Positions 11,691 to 26,238 of a DNA stretch of 64,000 bases are shown here, one piece after another. The position numbers were made by a program, and so were the translations under genes. Positions within the stretch are counted from its first letter, which is position 1; each line of letters begins with the position of its first letter. This stretch comes from Margaritifera margaritifera (Eukaryota; Mollusca; Bivalvia; Unionida; Margaritiferidae), in contig JAQPZY010001232.1 of assembly GCA_029931535.1 (NCBI GenBank), positions 1,612,001 to 1,676,000 of the forward strand, in the 5' to 3' direction. The notes under the pieces are model-generated. The model was not told where the DNA came from. It saw only the letters and a program-made list of their open reading frames with translations, and did no database searches.

Positions 11691-14479
11691 AGTCCTTAAA
11701 AACGTACTCTTTCATCGAAGAAACCAAGATTATCATTTAACCCTAGCATATGTCTTATCTTCCAGAACGAAAGTGATGAGGACCTTTGGAAGGCATCAGA
11801 ATCGGGTAAAATAAGCTTTCTTGAAGGCTCTCAGTGTAAGAATTGAAGTAGGTGACAGCAAAGTGCATGAGAGAATTCAAAATGTACTTGTTGAACATGG
11901 AGAGTGGATATTTCCTGTGGCATAAAAACTGTTATTCGTCATTCACAAGCATCACACACCTCACGGATTTAGAATGTCCAAAGATGGATGAACCTGCACA
12001 AAGCTCGCAATAACGGCAACAAAGGTCTGAATTCTGCTGGATGGAGGTCTGCGTGTTTTGTGGACAAAAGCCGCAAAACAAAGACAGAACTCTCATCATT
12101 ATGACCACATTTGAGTTATGCAAAATACTGGAAAGGGTACAGGAGATGGCTGACCATGTCCTTTAATGCAGAATAGGTAACATCTCGAAACTGATTGCAG
12201 TAGAGTCTCAGTATCACAAAGCTTGCCATAGTTGATACATTTTGCAGGAGGAAGACAGCCACGGTTGATACATCAGAAGATATATGATAAGGCATTTGAT
12301 AATTGTCTTGCCCTCATTATGCCAACTTTGGAAGTGGGACAGCAGTTGACATGAACCAAATTCTGTCCAAAGTATGTGAGTGAGGAGAAAGCGCAGTGCT
12401 TTACAAAGCATAAGCTAGAGGCAAAGCTTGAAAAACGCTGTGGAAACAGCATGTAGGTTTATCCTATTTCTGGTCAGCAATCTTCAAGATATAATCAACA
12501 CTGCAGCAAATCTAAAGGAAACCCTAAAAACACTCAGGTTAAGGAAGATGCTTTCCTTGATGTCATAAAGCAGGAATCATAGCCTGCGATGATTTTATTC
12601 CACGCAGCAATCATCCATTGTTCCATTAAATCATATGAAGAAATCCAGTAACAGCTAATTTGACCATTGGACTTATCAACAGAGAGCTGTGAGTATCAAG
12701 TGCCTGATGAACTCTACACCTTTTTCTACTGGACCATGTGCAGGCAACCGGCAAATTCCTTATATATTGTTGAGCGGATTCCTGAGAAGGAACCGGTGCT
12801 TCACATTTACATCCTTATCCTCGGACATAATCTAGCCTGTATATAGTCCCGGGGCAAATGTAGAATACCAATGTATGGTGGGCTTTGTGTCGCCTTGCAT
12901 TGAACGACCCAGTTAAACGAGGTTGTGACATTGATCAACAAGCTTGGCGGCCATGACATAAGTTATGACGAAGTGCAGCACATTGACACTTGCTGGTCAA
13001 ATATTCAGATGTCTTCGGAAAGTCCAGGTGTGTCACAAATATGGTTTATGGTAGGACCAAACGTGGAGCTGATGACAATTTAAATAGAGTTACAGAGCCA
13101 GTACAGAGAAAACACCATGACATTGTAAACATGGTGCTATATCATACCAAATAGGAACATGCCGGGACACCCTGGGGCATTTGGTCAATGGGAACCAGTC
13201 CCCAAAAGTTCATTAAGGACAGTGAAAAAAATATCTGATTAATCAAACATACGTGTGTGCCCTAACATGGGTGGTAAAATCATTGCTCCACAACACCTGG
13301 TAGGGAGAGTAAAGATGGAATGGTGTCTTGAATGTACATCTCATCATAAAGATATGAGAGCTAATGATCAAACACTCATTGTGCTCAGAATGATGCCCAT
13401 GAAGATGTTTGACTTATTGACATATAGCAATATCCCAAACACAGTGTATCAGGATATGCTGCGCATCATGCAATCCTCAGCAAAAAAGCTGTAATCAGCA
13501 GAACAAATATTGTGCACTATCTAACGGGTTCATCATCAGTGGTGGATTTCAACACTGTTTACACAACGATTAAACAGTTTCAGATGATACTATGGGCCAA
13601 GATTGGACGTTTGTCACCCACGATGAAGCAAGTTACAGAAAAGCACAGATCATTAAGTGGAGAAACCCTGTAGAGTTCAAGAGGGATGAGCTGAAAATGG
13701 GTGACCTGCACACAGTGATAAACTTCATGAGTGACAATTGGACATGTGATGGTGGAAAGTGGTTTTGATGACATACTGTTGAGAGTGACATCTATTGCTC
13801 ATCTGTTGTGTCTCATGTGATGAAAGGCAAAGGTTACAACGGGGGTGTTCGAACTCACAAGATTATGAATGAGGACATGCAGAGGCTAAAGTGGACGGCC
13901 CTCTGTAACTGGTTTGCAAAGGAAGATGCACCTGTAATTGAAGAGGAACGAGCTGACATTTCAGAGCATGCAACAAGATGTATTCAACTTTTTGTTGACA
14001 TTGCTAAAGTGTATGACGATAATGAAACAGACGTGCAAAATGAAATCAGAAAGTTCATCCAGCTTTTTCACCCAATACATGTTGTCATGAACAAGTTTAC
14101 GGAACATGGACGTCAGTGCTCTGAAACTTTTGTTCTGTGGGACAACTATGTGACAGACTTGTCTCAGTTGCTGTTAGACAACATTGCAACAAAGCGGGAT
14201 GAAAAATGCAATAAAGAGCTTGAAACGTTTGCTGCAATGATCCCACTTGACTTTATGTGTTGCCACCTGAACTATGCCTAGTGGATCACGATCAACGTCA
14301 TTGAGGGGAGACTCCTAGAAAAGAAACAGCCTGAGATTTACCAGAACTCTGCGATGGAAATTGGTTTGTTCATCACACAACAAGACCTTACAGTGGGGTC
14401 TGGCATGATATGGGGTTTGAGCAGTCAATCAATAACGACTGTGGTAAATATTGCCACTTGTGTACCAAAGAAGAGGTTC

Positions 14480-14480
<1 letters not shown>
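11690..14480 (+). pseudogene. Decayed large ORF with cysteine/histidine zinc-binding-like module; function unknown
   Basis: Conceptual translation in shifting frames gives long patches of ordinary protein composition. Near 12050 a CVFCGQK motif, with YHKACHS about 160 bases later, suggests a C-x2-C...H-x3-C zinc-binding module. Near 12690, CEYQVPDELYTFFYW starts a second region, followed near 12930 by VVTLINKLGGHDISYDEVQ. Near 13605, WTFVTHDEASYRKAQIIKW and then LHTVINFM look like an acidic residue followed at a distance by a histidine. The best preserved open frame, 13808-14281, encodes 157 residues, mostly helical and charged, with LWDNYVTDL and MIPLDFMCCHLNYA. Downstream sequence continues the similarity to about 14480. 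From memory, similar arrangements occur in multicopy uncharacterised proteins of molluscs and cnidarians, which may be mobile. No enzyme assignment is made. Numerous stops and frameshifts show it is dead. Confidence 0.55.
13808..14281 (+). pseudogene. Best-preserved frame of the decayed multicopy-family protein
   Basis: This is a 157-residue open segment within the larger pseudogene, not an independent gene. It starts at an ATG that is probably internal to the ancestral protein. It is rich in charged residues and has several short predicted helices (for example IRKFIQLFHPIHVVMNKF). It ends at a TAG immediately before WITINVIEGRLLEKK in the same frame, so the stop looks secondary: the codons after it continue plausible coding sequence. 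No signal peptide or membrane segment is visible. Confidence 0.5.
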
Positions 14481-15362
<882 letters not shown>

Positions 15363-17793
15363 ATATCCATTCACAATACCTGTATATTTTTCTCAAAATT
15401 CGAGAACAATACGTTATAAGCCGCAGTAGGAACGTATGCAAGTGTTTTCGTTACTTTTTCATTTCATTTCATTCATGCTCATGCTTTCGTCTTGTATGAA
15501 CTATACACTTATGATCCATTTTTCTATATGCTCATTTTAATGCCTGCAGCATCTTCTTTCTCTGGGTAAGAAATGCAGACGGAGAGCCAGACTAGAGTAC
15601 TCTAGGACAGATACAAACATATCGTGACCTTGAACTACTAATAGGCCAATCAATGGCACAAAACCTCTGCGTGTTTTGCAAAGGTATGAGCAAACTATGT
15701 TTTGAGCAGGTTAAACCAGATATCAAGAAATATACAGAATGAATGGGACAGACGTTTCTAAATGCAGTTTCTATGAAACCAAAGATTACCGTGCTCTACA
15801 TAGTTTGCTGTTATTCATGGGAGTCATTCTTTGCGAAATCACTTTGAATGCCCCCTACGCGAGATTATTTCGTAACAAGAAATTAGTATATATCTATATG
15901 GACATACTTTTGCACTGAAATGGCAGTATTATTGGGCTTTTTTACTAACATGGCATAACTCTTCAGGTAAATTGTCGGTGGCACCCTTGATATGCCATTG
16001 GCCACATGCTTATAAATGTACGAAAATATTGAAGGTATAGTTCACATTTCATTATTTTATTTATGTTTTCTTGTATAATAATGATGGTGTACCATTCATT
16101 ATCGAATGGCTGAATTATGTTTTTATTACATCCTGATGACGCCAAATATATACCCCATATAAACGCTATATTAGATTGCGCTATGTTACTTAAGTTTACA
16201 GAATGACGTTATAAGGCTGCCATAACAGCAACTCTGTACAGCTCACCAATAATTAATTCGAGGATTGGTAAAACTAAGAATCGACCACGTGCTCTCTGTC
16301 CCGGTGTGTGCGCTTTGGGCCCGACCTAAAACCGGTTCTACCTCAAAGCTGCATAAGTTCCAATTGAAAACCAAAGCAATCATCTGAACACTCTGCATGT
16401 TTGCAACCTGCGAAAAACTAGTCTTATTTTCAAAAGCTACATGTTAGTGAGTGTCATCAGTACTAATTTTAGTCCGCACCATATGAGAGTTTCCCAAAAG
16501 ATAAACAAGCCGAACTGGACAATCTGGGTGGAATTGGGTGGTACGAATATCATTTTATACGGTTATGATCTACAAAGAAAACGCCATCATATTAGTTTAA
16601 AATTGATATTGTTTCCTACGAGTTGAAGAATTGTGATGATAGATTGAAGATGCTTTAGATTGTAACAAATATTCAGAATACATTTGCCAGTATAGAATTG
16701 ACATTTTGCTGCTTTTTTCTACACCAAAATCACTCGTAGGTTATTTGAAAGCAGCTAGGGCAATTGAAAATAAGACGACAACTTTTGAATCCTTGCTTCA
16801 CCACATGTTCCTGGCAAAACCAATGGCTGCTGCCTACTTGTAAATATTGATCACTTCCATTGTATTTACATCTCTTGGGACCCATCATCAAAGACTTTTC
16901 TCATTCTACCTTTACCAAATAAATCTGCTTACCGTGATCAATTTTGTTCTCATAAGAATAGCCATACAGCTCTATACAGGTTCACAACCTGCTGAACATT
17001 AGAAAAAAATATGTTGCTTGAAAATGCTCATTGATTTGAAGTACTGAGAATTAACTATTTTTTGTGGGGTTCCGATTTTAGGGATTTCATGGTGGTCACA
17101 CACCACGAATTCTAGGACCCAACGATCAATGATCCTTATATGGAAATAAGAGAACTCCGTCCTCAATTCACGACTTTACGTACCAACAGAAATGTCTATT
17201 TGGCACAAAACCACGAACATTGGTTCCCACGACAATAAATTCATTCAAAATATACAAAATTGAGAGAGAGATGCCATACCAAAGAATTTATGGCTATAAT
17301 TAATTATGATTTGATTCAGTTTTGGATGTTATTGCTTAAATGTCCAGCAGCAAATTAACTTAAGTATCCAAAGGTAAATTGCACCCAAGGGATGATCACA
17401 TAGTTAGCTGAAGCCGGAAAAATGGATATATTTGTATTCCGAGGTGGATGTTTTCATGCACATTTATCTTGTTTAAGACTTAAATGTTACAAGGTTGAAT
17501 TGAAATAACCTGGACGATTTAATGTTTCCCTGCTTCTCTAACTCTGGAAGAAAAGATTAAATGATTTTGTTACAAGGCTTGGAAAAACTACTCCTGATTC
17601 AGTATGTTGGAATTTTAGAGCGTTGCTTTAGTTTTGATAAAATTCACACGCCATCTCAATGAGCACAGATTAATCGGCAATGTGTAAAGAAGCCAATGTA
17701 CCTGATGTTCGGGGGGGGGGGGGGGGCTTATAACCAGAAGGGACAATAATTTCTTATAGACATAAATGAGGGGAGGGGTATGTGTGAGAGAAA
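15363..17793. other. Unrecognised interval with a poly(G) run
   Basis: About 2.4 kb with no recognisable coding region on either strand. A run of about 17 G lies at 17710-17726. No homology to the repeat units was seen. Confidence 0.4.
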
Positions 17794-17810
17794 CACACAC
17801 ACACACATAC

Positions 17811-17863
<53 letters not shown>
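17794..17863. repeat. Compound (CA)n(TA)n microsatellite
   Basis: A short CA tract is followed by a TA tract from about 17814. Confidence 0.95.
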
Positions 17864-17865
<2 letters not shown>

Positions 17866-18057
17866 CGCCCTAAAGAATCAACGACAGAGCGTCATTTGTG
17901 AATGGATAGCTCTAGTAAGAAACAAAACTCTAAATGATGTGTCTTCCTTTACATTATATTCTGACACATACTGTACAAAATTAAATGCTCTATCATTTCT
18001 TTCATTGCAATCTGTGTATTTTGATAATAATTAACACCTCTCATTATAAAGATTGAA

Positions 18058-18185
18058 ACACATACATACATACATACATACATACATACATACATACATA
18101 CATACATACATACATACATACATACATACATACATACATACATACATACATACATACATACATACATACATACATACATACATAC
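18058..18185. repeat. (ACAT)n tetranucleotide array
   Basis: About 31 uninterrupted copies of the tetranucleotide CATA/ACAT. The reverse strand reads as an artificial MYVC-repeat open frame. Confidence 0.97.
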
Positions 18186-21100
18186 TTGAAAGATATTTTT
18201 CCCGTCAAACTTACACCTGATTTTTCTTACTTCTGTATCCCAGACTTCAGGAAAATGCAGCCCAGATCTTGTCGTTATGCTTAAATAAAGTCAGATCACA
18301 TATAGAGGTTCTAAACAAGATATGATTAATGAAGGATTTATTGCTATATTGAGATCTAGATTTGAAAAGGAAATTATATAGCGGGGTTATATAGAATTAC
18401 ACTTAAAAGTAGCCTAATTTCAGTATGATGGAGACAGTGTTGGAGAATGTAAATATTGAGAGAGTAAGGTCACTGCTCCATGTCTTTTGTGGTTGCAGGG
18501 GAATTACGCATTACACGGATCCCAAAAATGGCGAAGATTTATTTCCCCTGACTTATAGCCATGCGAATAACTAGTGTTGAGTTAAATAAATTTCATGTCA
18601 CTACAATGATGGCAATTCAAAAAGGTTAAAGAATGAATGACGCAAAATACTATCATATATTTCAATATTAAGATTATGACATTTTTATGTCAAGCATACT
18701 TGACTCCCTCGTAAAAATCGCGTTCTTCAGATAGCAACTTTAAATACAAAGATTATGACGTTTCTCCAATAAGTCAAAAGTACTCAATGCTCTTGGATGT
18801 TCGGTATATAAGTGACTTTCATTTTTTTCAGGGTGTCCAAAGAGGTGGATTGATATTTTTTCTTCATTCAGGATAGGAATTCGTCTGCACCTATAGCATG
18901 CAACATATCAAGACGGAAGGGGGAGGGTGCAGAGCAAAAGTATTCTTTTTTAAAGACAAAACTGTATTCTTGCCAGAATGTCAGGTATACTTTTAGGGGA
19001 TCCTAACAAAGACAAGTTGAAATTGCTCTGACTGTTGGATAAATAACCAAATATAGCGCCAATTCATCACTTTGGTCTTTTATTAAGATTCTTTATCGCA
19101 TCATTCTATGGAACCGTCTGAGGTCATTCCGGGAACGTTTCAGGGTTTCCACGTTCAAGTTATTTTTGTACTTAAATAGACTGCCCGGACAAGTTTTGTA
19201 ATTTCTGATATATAACTAATGCAAATAACGTATATAAATGTGCGTTGGTAGTATGTTCTGATATAATATTAAACTAGACAGATATACATTTATTGTCCGA
19301 TAACAGCCGACTCCCTTAGTATGTTTTGTATCTTTTCAGCCGAAATCCATTTAAATTGCTTAAATTACACGCTTTTCTACGTAATCTTTTTTTTTTTCTT
19401 TGTTTTTTTAAATCTATTCATAAATAAATAAATGTTTAAATCTCCCTCTCAGATTATTTTCAAGTTTCAGTTTTCTTAACAGCTTTCCATCAGCATTTTC
19501 AACATTTTTACGACAGTTACAATAAATGGAAGCTTAATAAGAAAACTTCAGCGGTCACACATGCCTGGCAACGACCGATCGTGGTTTTGTGGTGAAAATA
19601 TTCATAAAATTAAGTTTTTTTATACATCAGTTTTGCAATAATGACGGCTCGCAACGAGCACTTGATGGTTCACTAAAAAAAATATTTATCGCTTGAAAAG
19701 AAATACCAGATCCTTTAAAATTAGTTTTATAATATGCTATACCACTCCACTGTTGCTATAACTTCGTAATCTCAAAGCGTTTCCTAGGTCTTCATTACTC
19801 ATATTTCGTAAGACATCTGTATATAAAAGACTAAGCTTCAGACCCTCAATTGCGCTTATAAACTGTCCATGCAGATTGTTTAGTATAACTATACTGTAGT
19901 TGATTATTGGACATACATTTCCTTTCGTTGATAGCTGTGAGTTTCAATTTGCCATTGTAGACAATGCCTTTTCATACGAATGTCAAGCAGTATTTTTTGG
20001 TTTATTTTGTAATCAATCTTTTTTACATTACAACAATAGAAAGTACACATTTTTAAGAAATTTTGCTTCGTTTTCGTATTATGGTTTTATACAAAGGTCT
20101 AAAAATGTATTATGATATTTACATTTCTCCACAGCTTGAGTGTGATGTCTGTACCACTCATATATGTATGGCACTATTGATGAATTTAAAATCTTCCTGT
20201 AAATACATTTTGGTTGGTCCCTGTTATACTTTGAATCATGCACAAGCGCCATCTGGAATCTTTTCAGATAATTAAAGAATATAGTATCTGTGCTGTTGGA
20301 TATTTTGGGCGATACCAAAGTACAAAGTGGTGAGCTTGCGAGACCCATGCACTTTTTGGGGCGAAACCAAAATATCAAACAGTACAAATACTATAATTTA
20401 TTTATCACATACCCCCATTTTAAAAAAATAAATTGTATTTATATTGTTTTTCACAAATTTAAGTGAATACACATGTTTGAAGAGAAATATTGTTCTACGT
20501 TTTTATTGCTGAATCACGCATACATACATATTTTGACATGACGTGATGTTGCATACTGTTGCGTCTCGATAAGCATGATGTGACGTCATATTGCGCAGCA
20601 ACGAACGTATTGGGTCCTTTGTGTGCTTAACAACACCCAACCAGTGCTTGACGACGCCCAGAAAGTTGGATATTTACTAGATCATCCATTGCAATGCATT
20701 TGCATAGAAGTCACGTGCTGGTTAAATGATGAAATAATCTGTTTCATTGTGATTCTCTATTAGGGAGTTGGAAGAAGGATGCATATTCACTGATCAAAAA
20801 AGTCTAAATTCCCAAAAGAGAAAACGTTCATATTCTATATTTTATTATTGTGTTTTCCACATTAAATGTAGTGAGTAATCCAAGACACATACTACTATGC
20901 TGTGTATATCAGTTCTTTCGTAAATCAAAATACGATATACACACCATTATTGATATATGCGACAGAATGAAAGTAAATATAGTCTTTCTTTTTCCTGATA
21001 CATCAGTACCATGTATACATTAAACCTGTGTGAAATGTGTTCATTGTTTTTACATCATACTCAAGAAAAGCAAACAAGATTGAATTTCAGAAGACACAAA

Positions 21101-24100
21101 GCAGACAAGTTGAAACGTTTAGTTAAACACCAGGTTGCCCTGTCAAGCAATACATAACATCACGTCAAGGAAGGATGTCCTTATCGATTAATCTGTTTAT
21201 TTGCCGGATGATGTAGGTGTACAGCCAGAAGCACAACTTATACATATTTTATTCGCAGTGCATAGACGAAGTTCACAATTGGTCTATATACCTCGAAGAT
21301 GTGAATTTAATATATTAAACGCATTTATATAAACATTTTAAAAAGTTATTGTTTTTGCTGACTACATTTGTTTTCACTCGTAAACAACAACATGTTTCGG
21401 GTCTCAAAGTATCGGATGGAACAGATTAGTGTGATCAGACCAGCAATACGGATCTCCGGTATTAACCACCTCTAAAACTACTTCATTTCAATGTGTGTGC
21501 CTCTAGAGTTTTATTTATATTACACTGTACGCAAAAAGAGCAATTCAAATTTAGTTGTCCTCCCGATGGGCATTGAAACTGTAAACCAAGCCGGATTTAA
21601 GAAAGTACAATAACAACAGCCTAAACTATATTTAGAAAGGTTCTTTCCATTCGAGCTTACTGTTATTGGTAGACAGGAAAACAATGCTCTTACCTACGTT
21701 CAGAGTACGTGGGCAGTGATAATATTTGAACTGTCGCCATATTTTCCTGAGTATTGTATTCATAGGGGTACACACAGTCTGATCTCTCGGCTAACGTCTG
21801 GTCCTTCATTTTCTCAGTATGTTTTCTTAAGCGTTTTGCTTAGATTCATATTACATTTTTGTCAACATCAAGACGTTCTATCGTTTTCTACGATAATTGA
21901 CATTTGATAATAGGACGCAGACGACTGTCTTAAGCATTTAATGTTTCAGAGCGATCATTCTACAAAGGGCATACGAACCTTTGCCATTCCTATAGCCGCG
22001 ATTTTACATTACAAGCGCCAGCCTGCTTCATGTGTCGATATAGATCTTTATCCTTTTGAGTACGATACAACAAAATGACTTAGAATTAGACATCGACCAT
22101 TTAATCTTCAAGAGGAAGGAGGCTGGAATTGTTTTTTGAAACAAAAAATCTAGCATTTAATTTTTTTTTTTTAATTGCCTGGAGTTGAATGGAAGAAAAA
22201 AATTGACAGTCATAAAAAAATAATTACAGATATAGTCTTACATGAAAATAAGACTAAAATTAGACCATTAAAAGTCTAAAATAAATATGAAGGGGAAAAT
22301 AATCTACTGGAAAATAATATAGTAGAAATGATCCCTCCTGCTGCCTGCCAAGATTAACCGATCGGTGCCTGAACAATGCTCCCACATAAATACCTTGTTC
22401 GGCCACATTTTGGACCCGGTAGCTATATTACTTTGTTTGATCCAGTTTTATATTGGTGTTTATTTAGTAATGCTCTTTCCAAGAACAATAGGACCATACT
22501 GATTTTTGAATAAGTGTAAAGGAAATAATACTGGTTGGGCCATGGTTAAACTGAAAGTTTAGGTGTTTGTATTCCGACTCAAAGCTTAATAAAGCATGAG
22601 AGGGGAAACTTTGTAAATTCCGTGCTCAAAGCTAGAAAATATTTGATAAAACACTTCATAAGGAAAAAAGTCGTTCATGTGGAAATTTTACACGGTGAAT
22701 TTTACCAAGTTTCAAAGCAGGCAAAATATTTGGGATTATATTTCTGATTCCTATTGTAAGAAATGGAGTTTGGTTCTCAGGTCGTGTTTCAAGACAAATG
22801 ACTTTAAATTCTAAGGTTCTGTATGATAGTTTGCCACGTGAAGTAACTCCTTAAGGACAGTTTAGATACGAAATATCAACTTATTCAATCTGAATAATTC
22901 TGTCCCATTTGAAGCCGTCTTGTGATAAACTTGCTCAGTCTGTGTCAAGATTTATATACATGTATTGTGAATCTGTTAAAAGAATATTTGCCTGAAGGTT
23001 GGAGCGGGGGGGGGGGGGGAGGGAGGAGGGGAAGAGTAAATTAATTTAAATTAGAAGTGCAGAAGTGCAAACAGTGGAAAAATTGAACAACGCAAATAAT
23101 ATTTCATTACACTCTTTAATATACATAGTTAGCGCAACATTCAACGCAATATTAGCACCACAACTAATAGCTAACGCAATATTAGCACCACAACCAATAG
23201 CTGACAACAAAGGCCAATTTCACAAAACAAAGCTCAATACAGTATCATATACTAGTATGGACGTGGCGTTTTAAACTGGATATGATGAATTACATATTCG
23301 TGCATTAATGTCATATAGAAATTAGGTTTATATGTGATCCGTAAGCCTAATGTCTAAAATCTGGTATTGTTCATTCTGGATCATAGCCCTCCAGCCCCAC
23401 CCCCATCCCCTTTGACATATAACTATTCTGTGTCTCTGAAGACGGATGGAAGAGTGATACATTTATAATACAGTATACAGGATAACACAGAACACGGTGT
23501 ACCGGATAACATATACTATAGGGTACCAGATAATACATATGTCACGGAATTGTGTGTACTTTATGTTAGTGAATATATGTGAACGAAAATGTACTCGAGT
23601 TTCGTTGCAGCGTACATCGTTAACAGAAGGTGGTTTATTTTTCGGCTTTAGCTATTTCAAAATACTGAGTTCCATTCATCCTATGCTGCACGTGCAAATT
23701 GCCTGCAGTGAAAAGCCCAATTATCTCAGATAACTGGCTGCGCATATTAACTCATCCAGAGTAATTATAGAGTGAATTCGCAATGTATATTCACATTACA
23801 ACGAGTCTTGTCAGGAAGCTAACCACTTTACGGGAGCAATCTTCAGCTGTAGAGGTATGTTAAATATAAAATTGTATTCTTTTTTGCTAACCGTTTTATG
23901 TGACAAAGTTGTTTTATATATTGGATGTTTCAGAATTTATTCTAAATTTTACGGAGAGTCAAACTTATGTCATATAACGCCATGCTATTAGAAAGACTAT
24001 AGTCTGTTTCAAGTTAGCTATTTTTTATAACTGAACAGACAGATTGACTTCAATTATTCGCTGCATGCATTGAATGATGAATGACGTTCGAGCTCTTATG

Positions 24101-24394
24101 ATCCAGTGAGATTATTCTTGTCGGACACAGATTTATGTACGAACAGGGTATTATAATATATCATTATATTCCTACTTAACCGTGTCATATGTACTGCACG
24201 GCTCAGTTATTATATTGTTAGCTGTTTTGGTTTGGTGATGCGGAGTTGTAGCACTCCGCGGGTCTGTGTTGGATAAGGAGGCTCTCGAGGGATCCTTCAA
24301 CAGACTGGGAGGGGAGTGCCATGCATGGTGGAAACTTGACCATTGACTAGACCTGTGGAATCGGAAATACATCGTTATCGTCAACTGAACGCCA

Positions 24395-24398
<4 letters not shown>
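18186..24398. other. Long interval without recognisable genes
   Basis: About 6.2 kb of AT-rich sequence. I recognise no protein domain on either strand and no match to the repeat units. Minor features are a poly(G) run near 23006-23019 and a 30-bp direct repeat around 23145-23205 sharing CGCAATATTAGCACCACAA and AATAGCT. A GTGACGTCAT-like palindrome (TGACGTCA, CRE-type) lies near 20580; without a gene next to it, it has no assignable role. Confidence 0.4.

Positions 24399-24478
<80 letters not shown>
24399..24478. repeat. Compound (TA)n(TG)n microsatellite
   Basis: A TA tract to about 24456 is followed by a TG tract. Confidence 0.95.
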
Positions 24479-24534
24479 TCCATATTTGAATTCATATATT
24501 TCACTATTGATATATGATCATAAATTAATAATTA

Positions 24535-24810
24535 AATATCACTAAATGAGTGATAATCCATATTACACTCAGCCTACTTGTGGATAGAATATATATTATT
24601 CATATTTGTGTATAAATCATATAATTTGGTCACTTTTGGTGTTGAACCATACATTGTTTGTATTTGAGTATAAATCATATACTTTCATCACTCTTGGTGA
24701 TAGAAACGTACGTTATCCATATTTGTGTACAAATTCTATACATTGATAGTCCATGGTTATATATCCATATATCAGTCATATTTGTTTATAAGTTCCATAC
24801 GTTGATTATT
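24535..24810 (+). repeat. Degenerate tandem repeat, about 60-65 bp period
   Basis: Four to five imperfect copies share CATATTTGTGTATAAAT-like and CATACATTG/CATACGTTG-like segments separated by a GGTCACTTTTGGTG-type spacer. Drift between copies is considerable. Confidence 0.65.
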
Positions 24811-25194
24811 GTTTTTTTTTCTTGTTGAAGTTACATGTTCTGATCAGTTCCATGTTAGGAAAATATCATTTCCTTATATTAGTTGTTGAACTCGGTGCGC
24901 ATCATTCTGTTAAATCCATTGTTGGATTTTATGCGTACAGTATTGTTCCAGATTCATTCATCGTTCAATTACATTATAAATAAACATCTCATTAACGAAA
25001 TTGCTTCCGGTGTCTTCGCTAAATCCAATCCCAACCCGGCTTCATCCTGTTACAACATAAATACAGAGTAGCAAAAATTAATAGCTGTAGTGAAATTTTA
25101 GCAATTTGGCGGTCTCAGAATAGAAACTTTACCACCGTAGATATTATAACAAGCATGATTAAGGGCACTGCACACATGCTTGGACAAGGATACG
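24811..25194. other. Unassigned interval, possibly the end of an LTR-like sequence
   Basis: The segment contains AATAAA near 24980 and ends a T-rich stretch with CCTGTTACAACA near 25052. Together with the preceding tandem array it has a vague look of a solo LTR (tandem enhancer repeats, polyadenylation signal, terminal CA). I found no clear TG start or target duplication, so this is only a suggestion. Confidence 0.2.
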
Positions 25195-25362
25195 TTGAAA
25201 TAAGTAACAATAGAACTATAGATCATAGGGAGGTACATCGTTCTTCAGTTTTCTAACCAGTGCGCGAATCGGTATATGCATTGAAGTTTTCTGTGGCACA
25301 TGATATGGTACCCTTTGGGGATGTTTGGCTTCATATCGCTACCCAAAATCATTACCCATGCC

Positions 25363-25460
25363 CCCCCCCCCCCCCAATAAGCCACACACACTCATCAAAT
25401 TGTGCTCAATCCTACTGTATCATATTGTGACAATAAAATATGTTTAAACCAAACTCATGC

Positions 25461-25502
<42 letters not shown>
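25363..25502 (+). mobile_element. 5'-truncated LINE 3' tail with poly(C) and (AC)n
   Basis: After a poly(C) run comes GTGCTCAATCCTACTGTATC and then AATAAAATATGTTTAAACC, matching the 3' end of the LINE at 9140-10160, followed by an (AC)n tract. Unit 3 (around 38990-39010) lacks the whole segment while flanks match on both sides, so it inserted after the units diverged or was lost from unit 3. It is too short to encode anything. Confidence 0.7.
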
Positions 25503-25504
<2 letters not shown>

Positions 25505-26170
25505 CGCAGAATCGTTCTAAATCATGAACCTCTTCTACTTGTATTGAGATACTAGTAATCATCAAACACTTTTCGAGGGCAATGGTGTGCGACTGCTGTA
25601 TGGACATAGCGGTGAAAACATGCTGATGCTATTATAATATTTACCTCGTAAGGGGAAAACAAACTGGATACAATGCTTGTTATTTGCTATGGAAATAAGG
25701 TCATCGATGGCTTTTTCCCGAATGCTTACAGTTTCAAGGCCCCTGAAAGTAGTTCATACAGCGACTGCCGAGCATGAGTAATGGTGACGTCAAAGACCCA
25801 GCTTTAAATGTGTTAGTGCTGATTGTATCTATTTACACTTTTCACCCCTATACCTTAAACTTCATTATAACGCTCCAATACACCGTACCTGTATACCGTA
25901 CATTTCGCATTTCGGTTTATTGTGTGGATGGATAATATATCAAACTAATTTAGTGAAGTACGCGCATTTATCGTGTTTTTATCAAAAGGAGATTTCTCAA
26001 GACTTGAATAGCTCGGTAGATGTCATTGAAAATAGACTCATTTCTCAATTTCCACACACTTGCCCTCAAGATCAAACTTGGACTAGAAGGAGAAAATAGA
26101 TCTAGTTATTCTGACATTAGCTTTCAATAATTGCGTGTTGACAAGACAAATCAAAGAATGTAATAGAGAA

Positions 26171-26173
<3 letters not shown>

Positions 26174-26234
<61 letters not shown>
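26174..26234. repeat. (TA)n microsatellite
   Basis: Uninterrupted TA tract within unit 2 block A. Confidence 0.95.

Positions 26235-26238
<4 letters not shown>

Noticed and set aside
17949..18179. MYVC-repeat protein on the minus strand
   Set aside because: Pure translation of the (ACAT)n array.
20570..20600. CRE-type palindrome (TGACGTCA) as a promoter element
   Set aside because: No gene or transcript start is recognisable nearby, and the octamer can occur by chance. Related GGTGACGTCA sequences also occur in block A copies without a gene.
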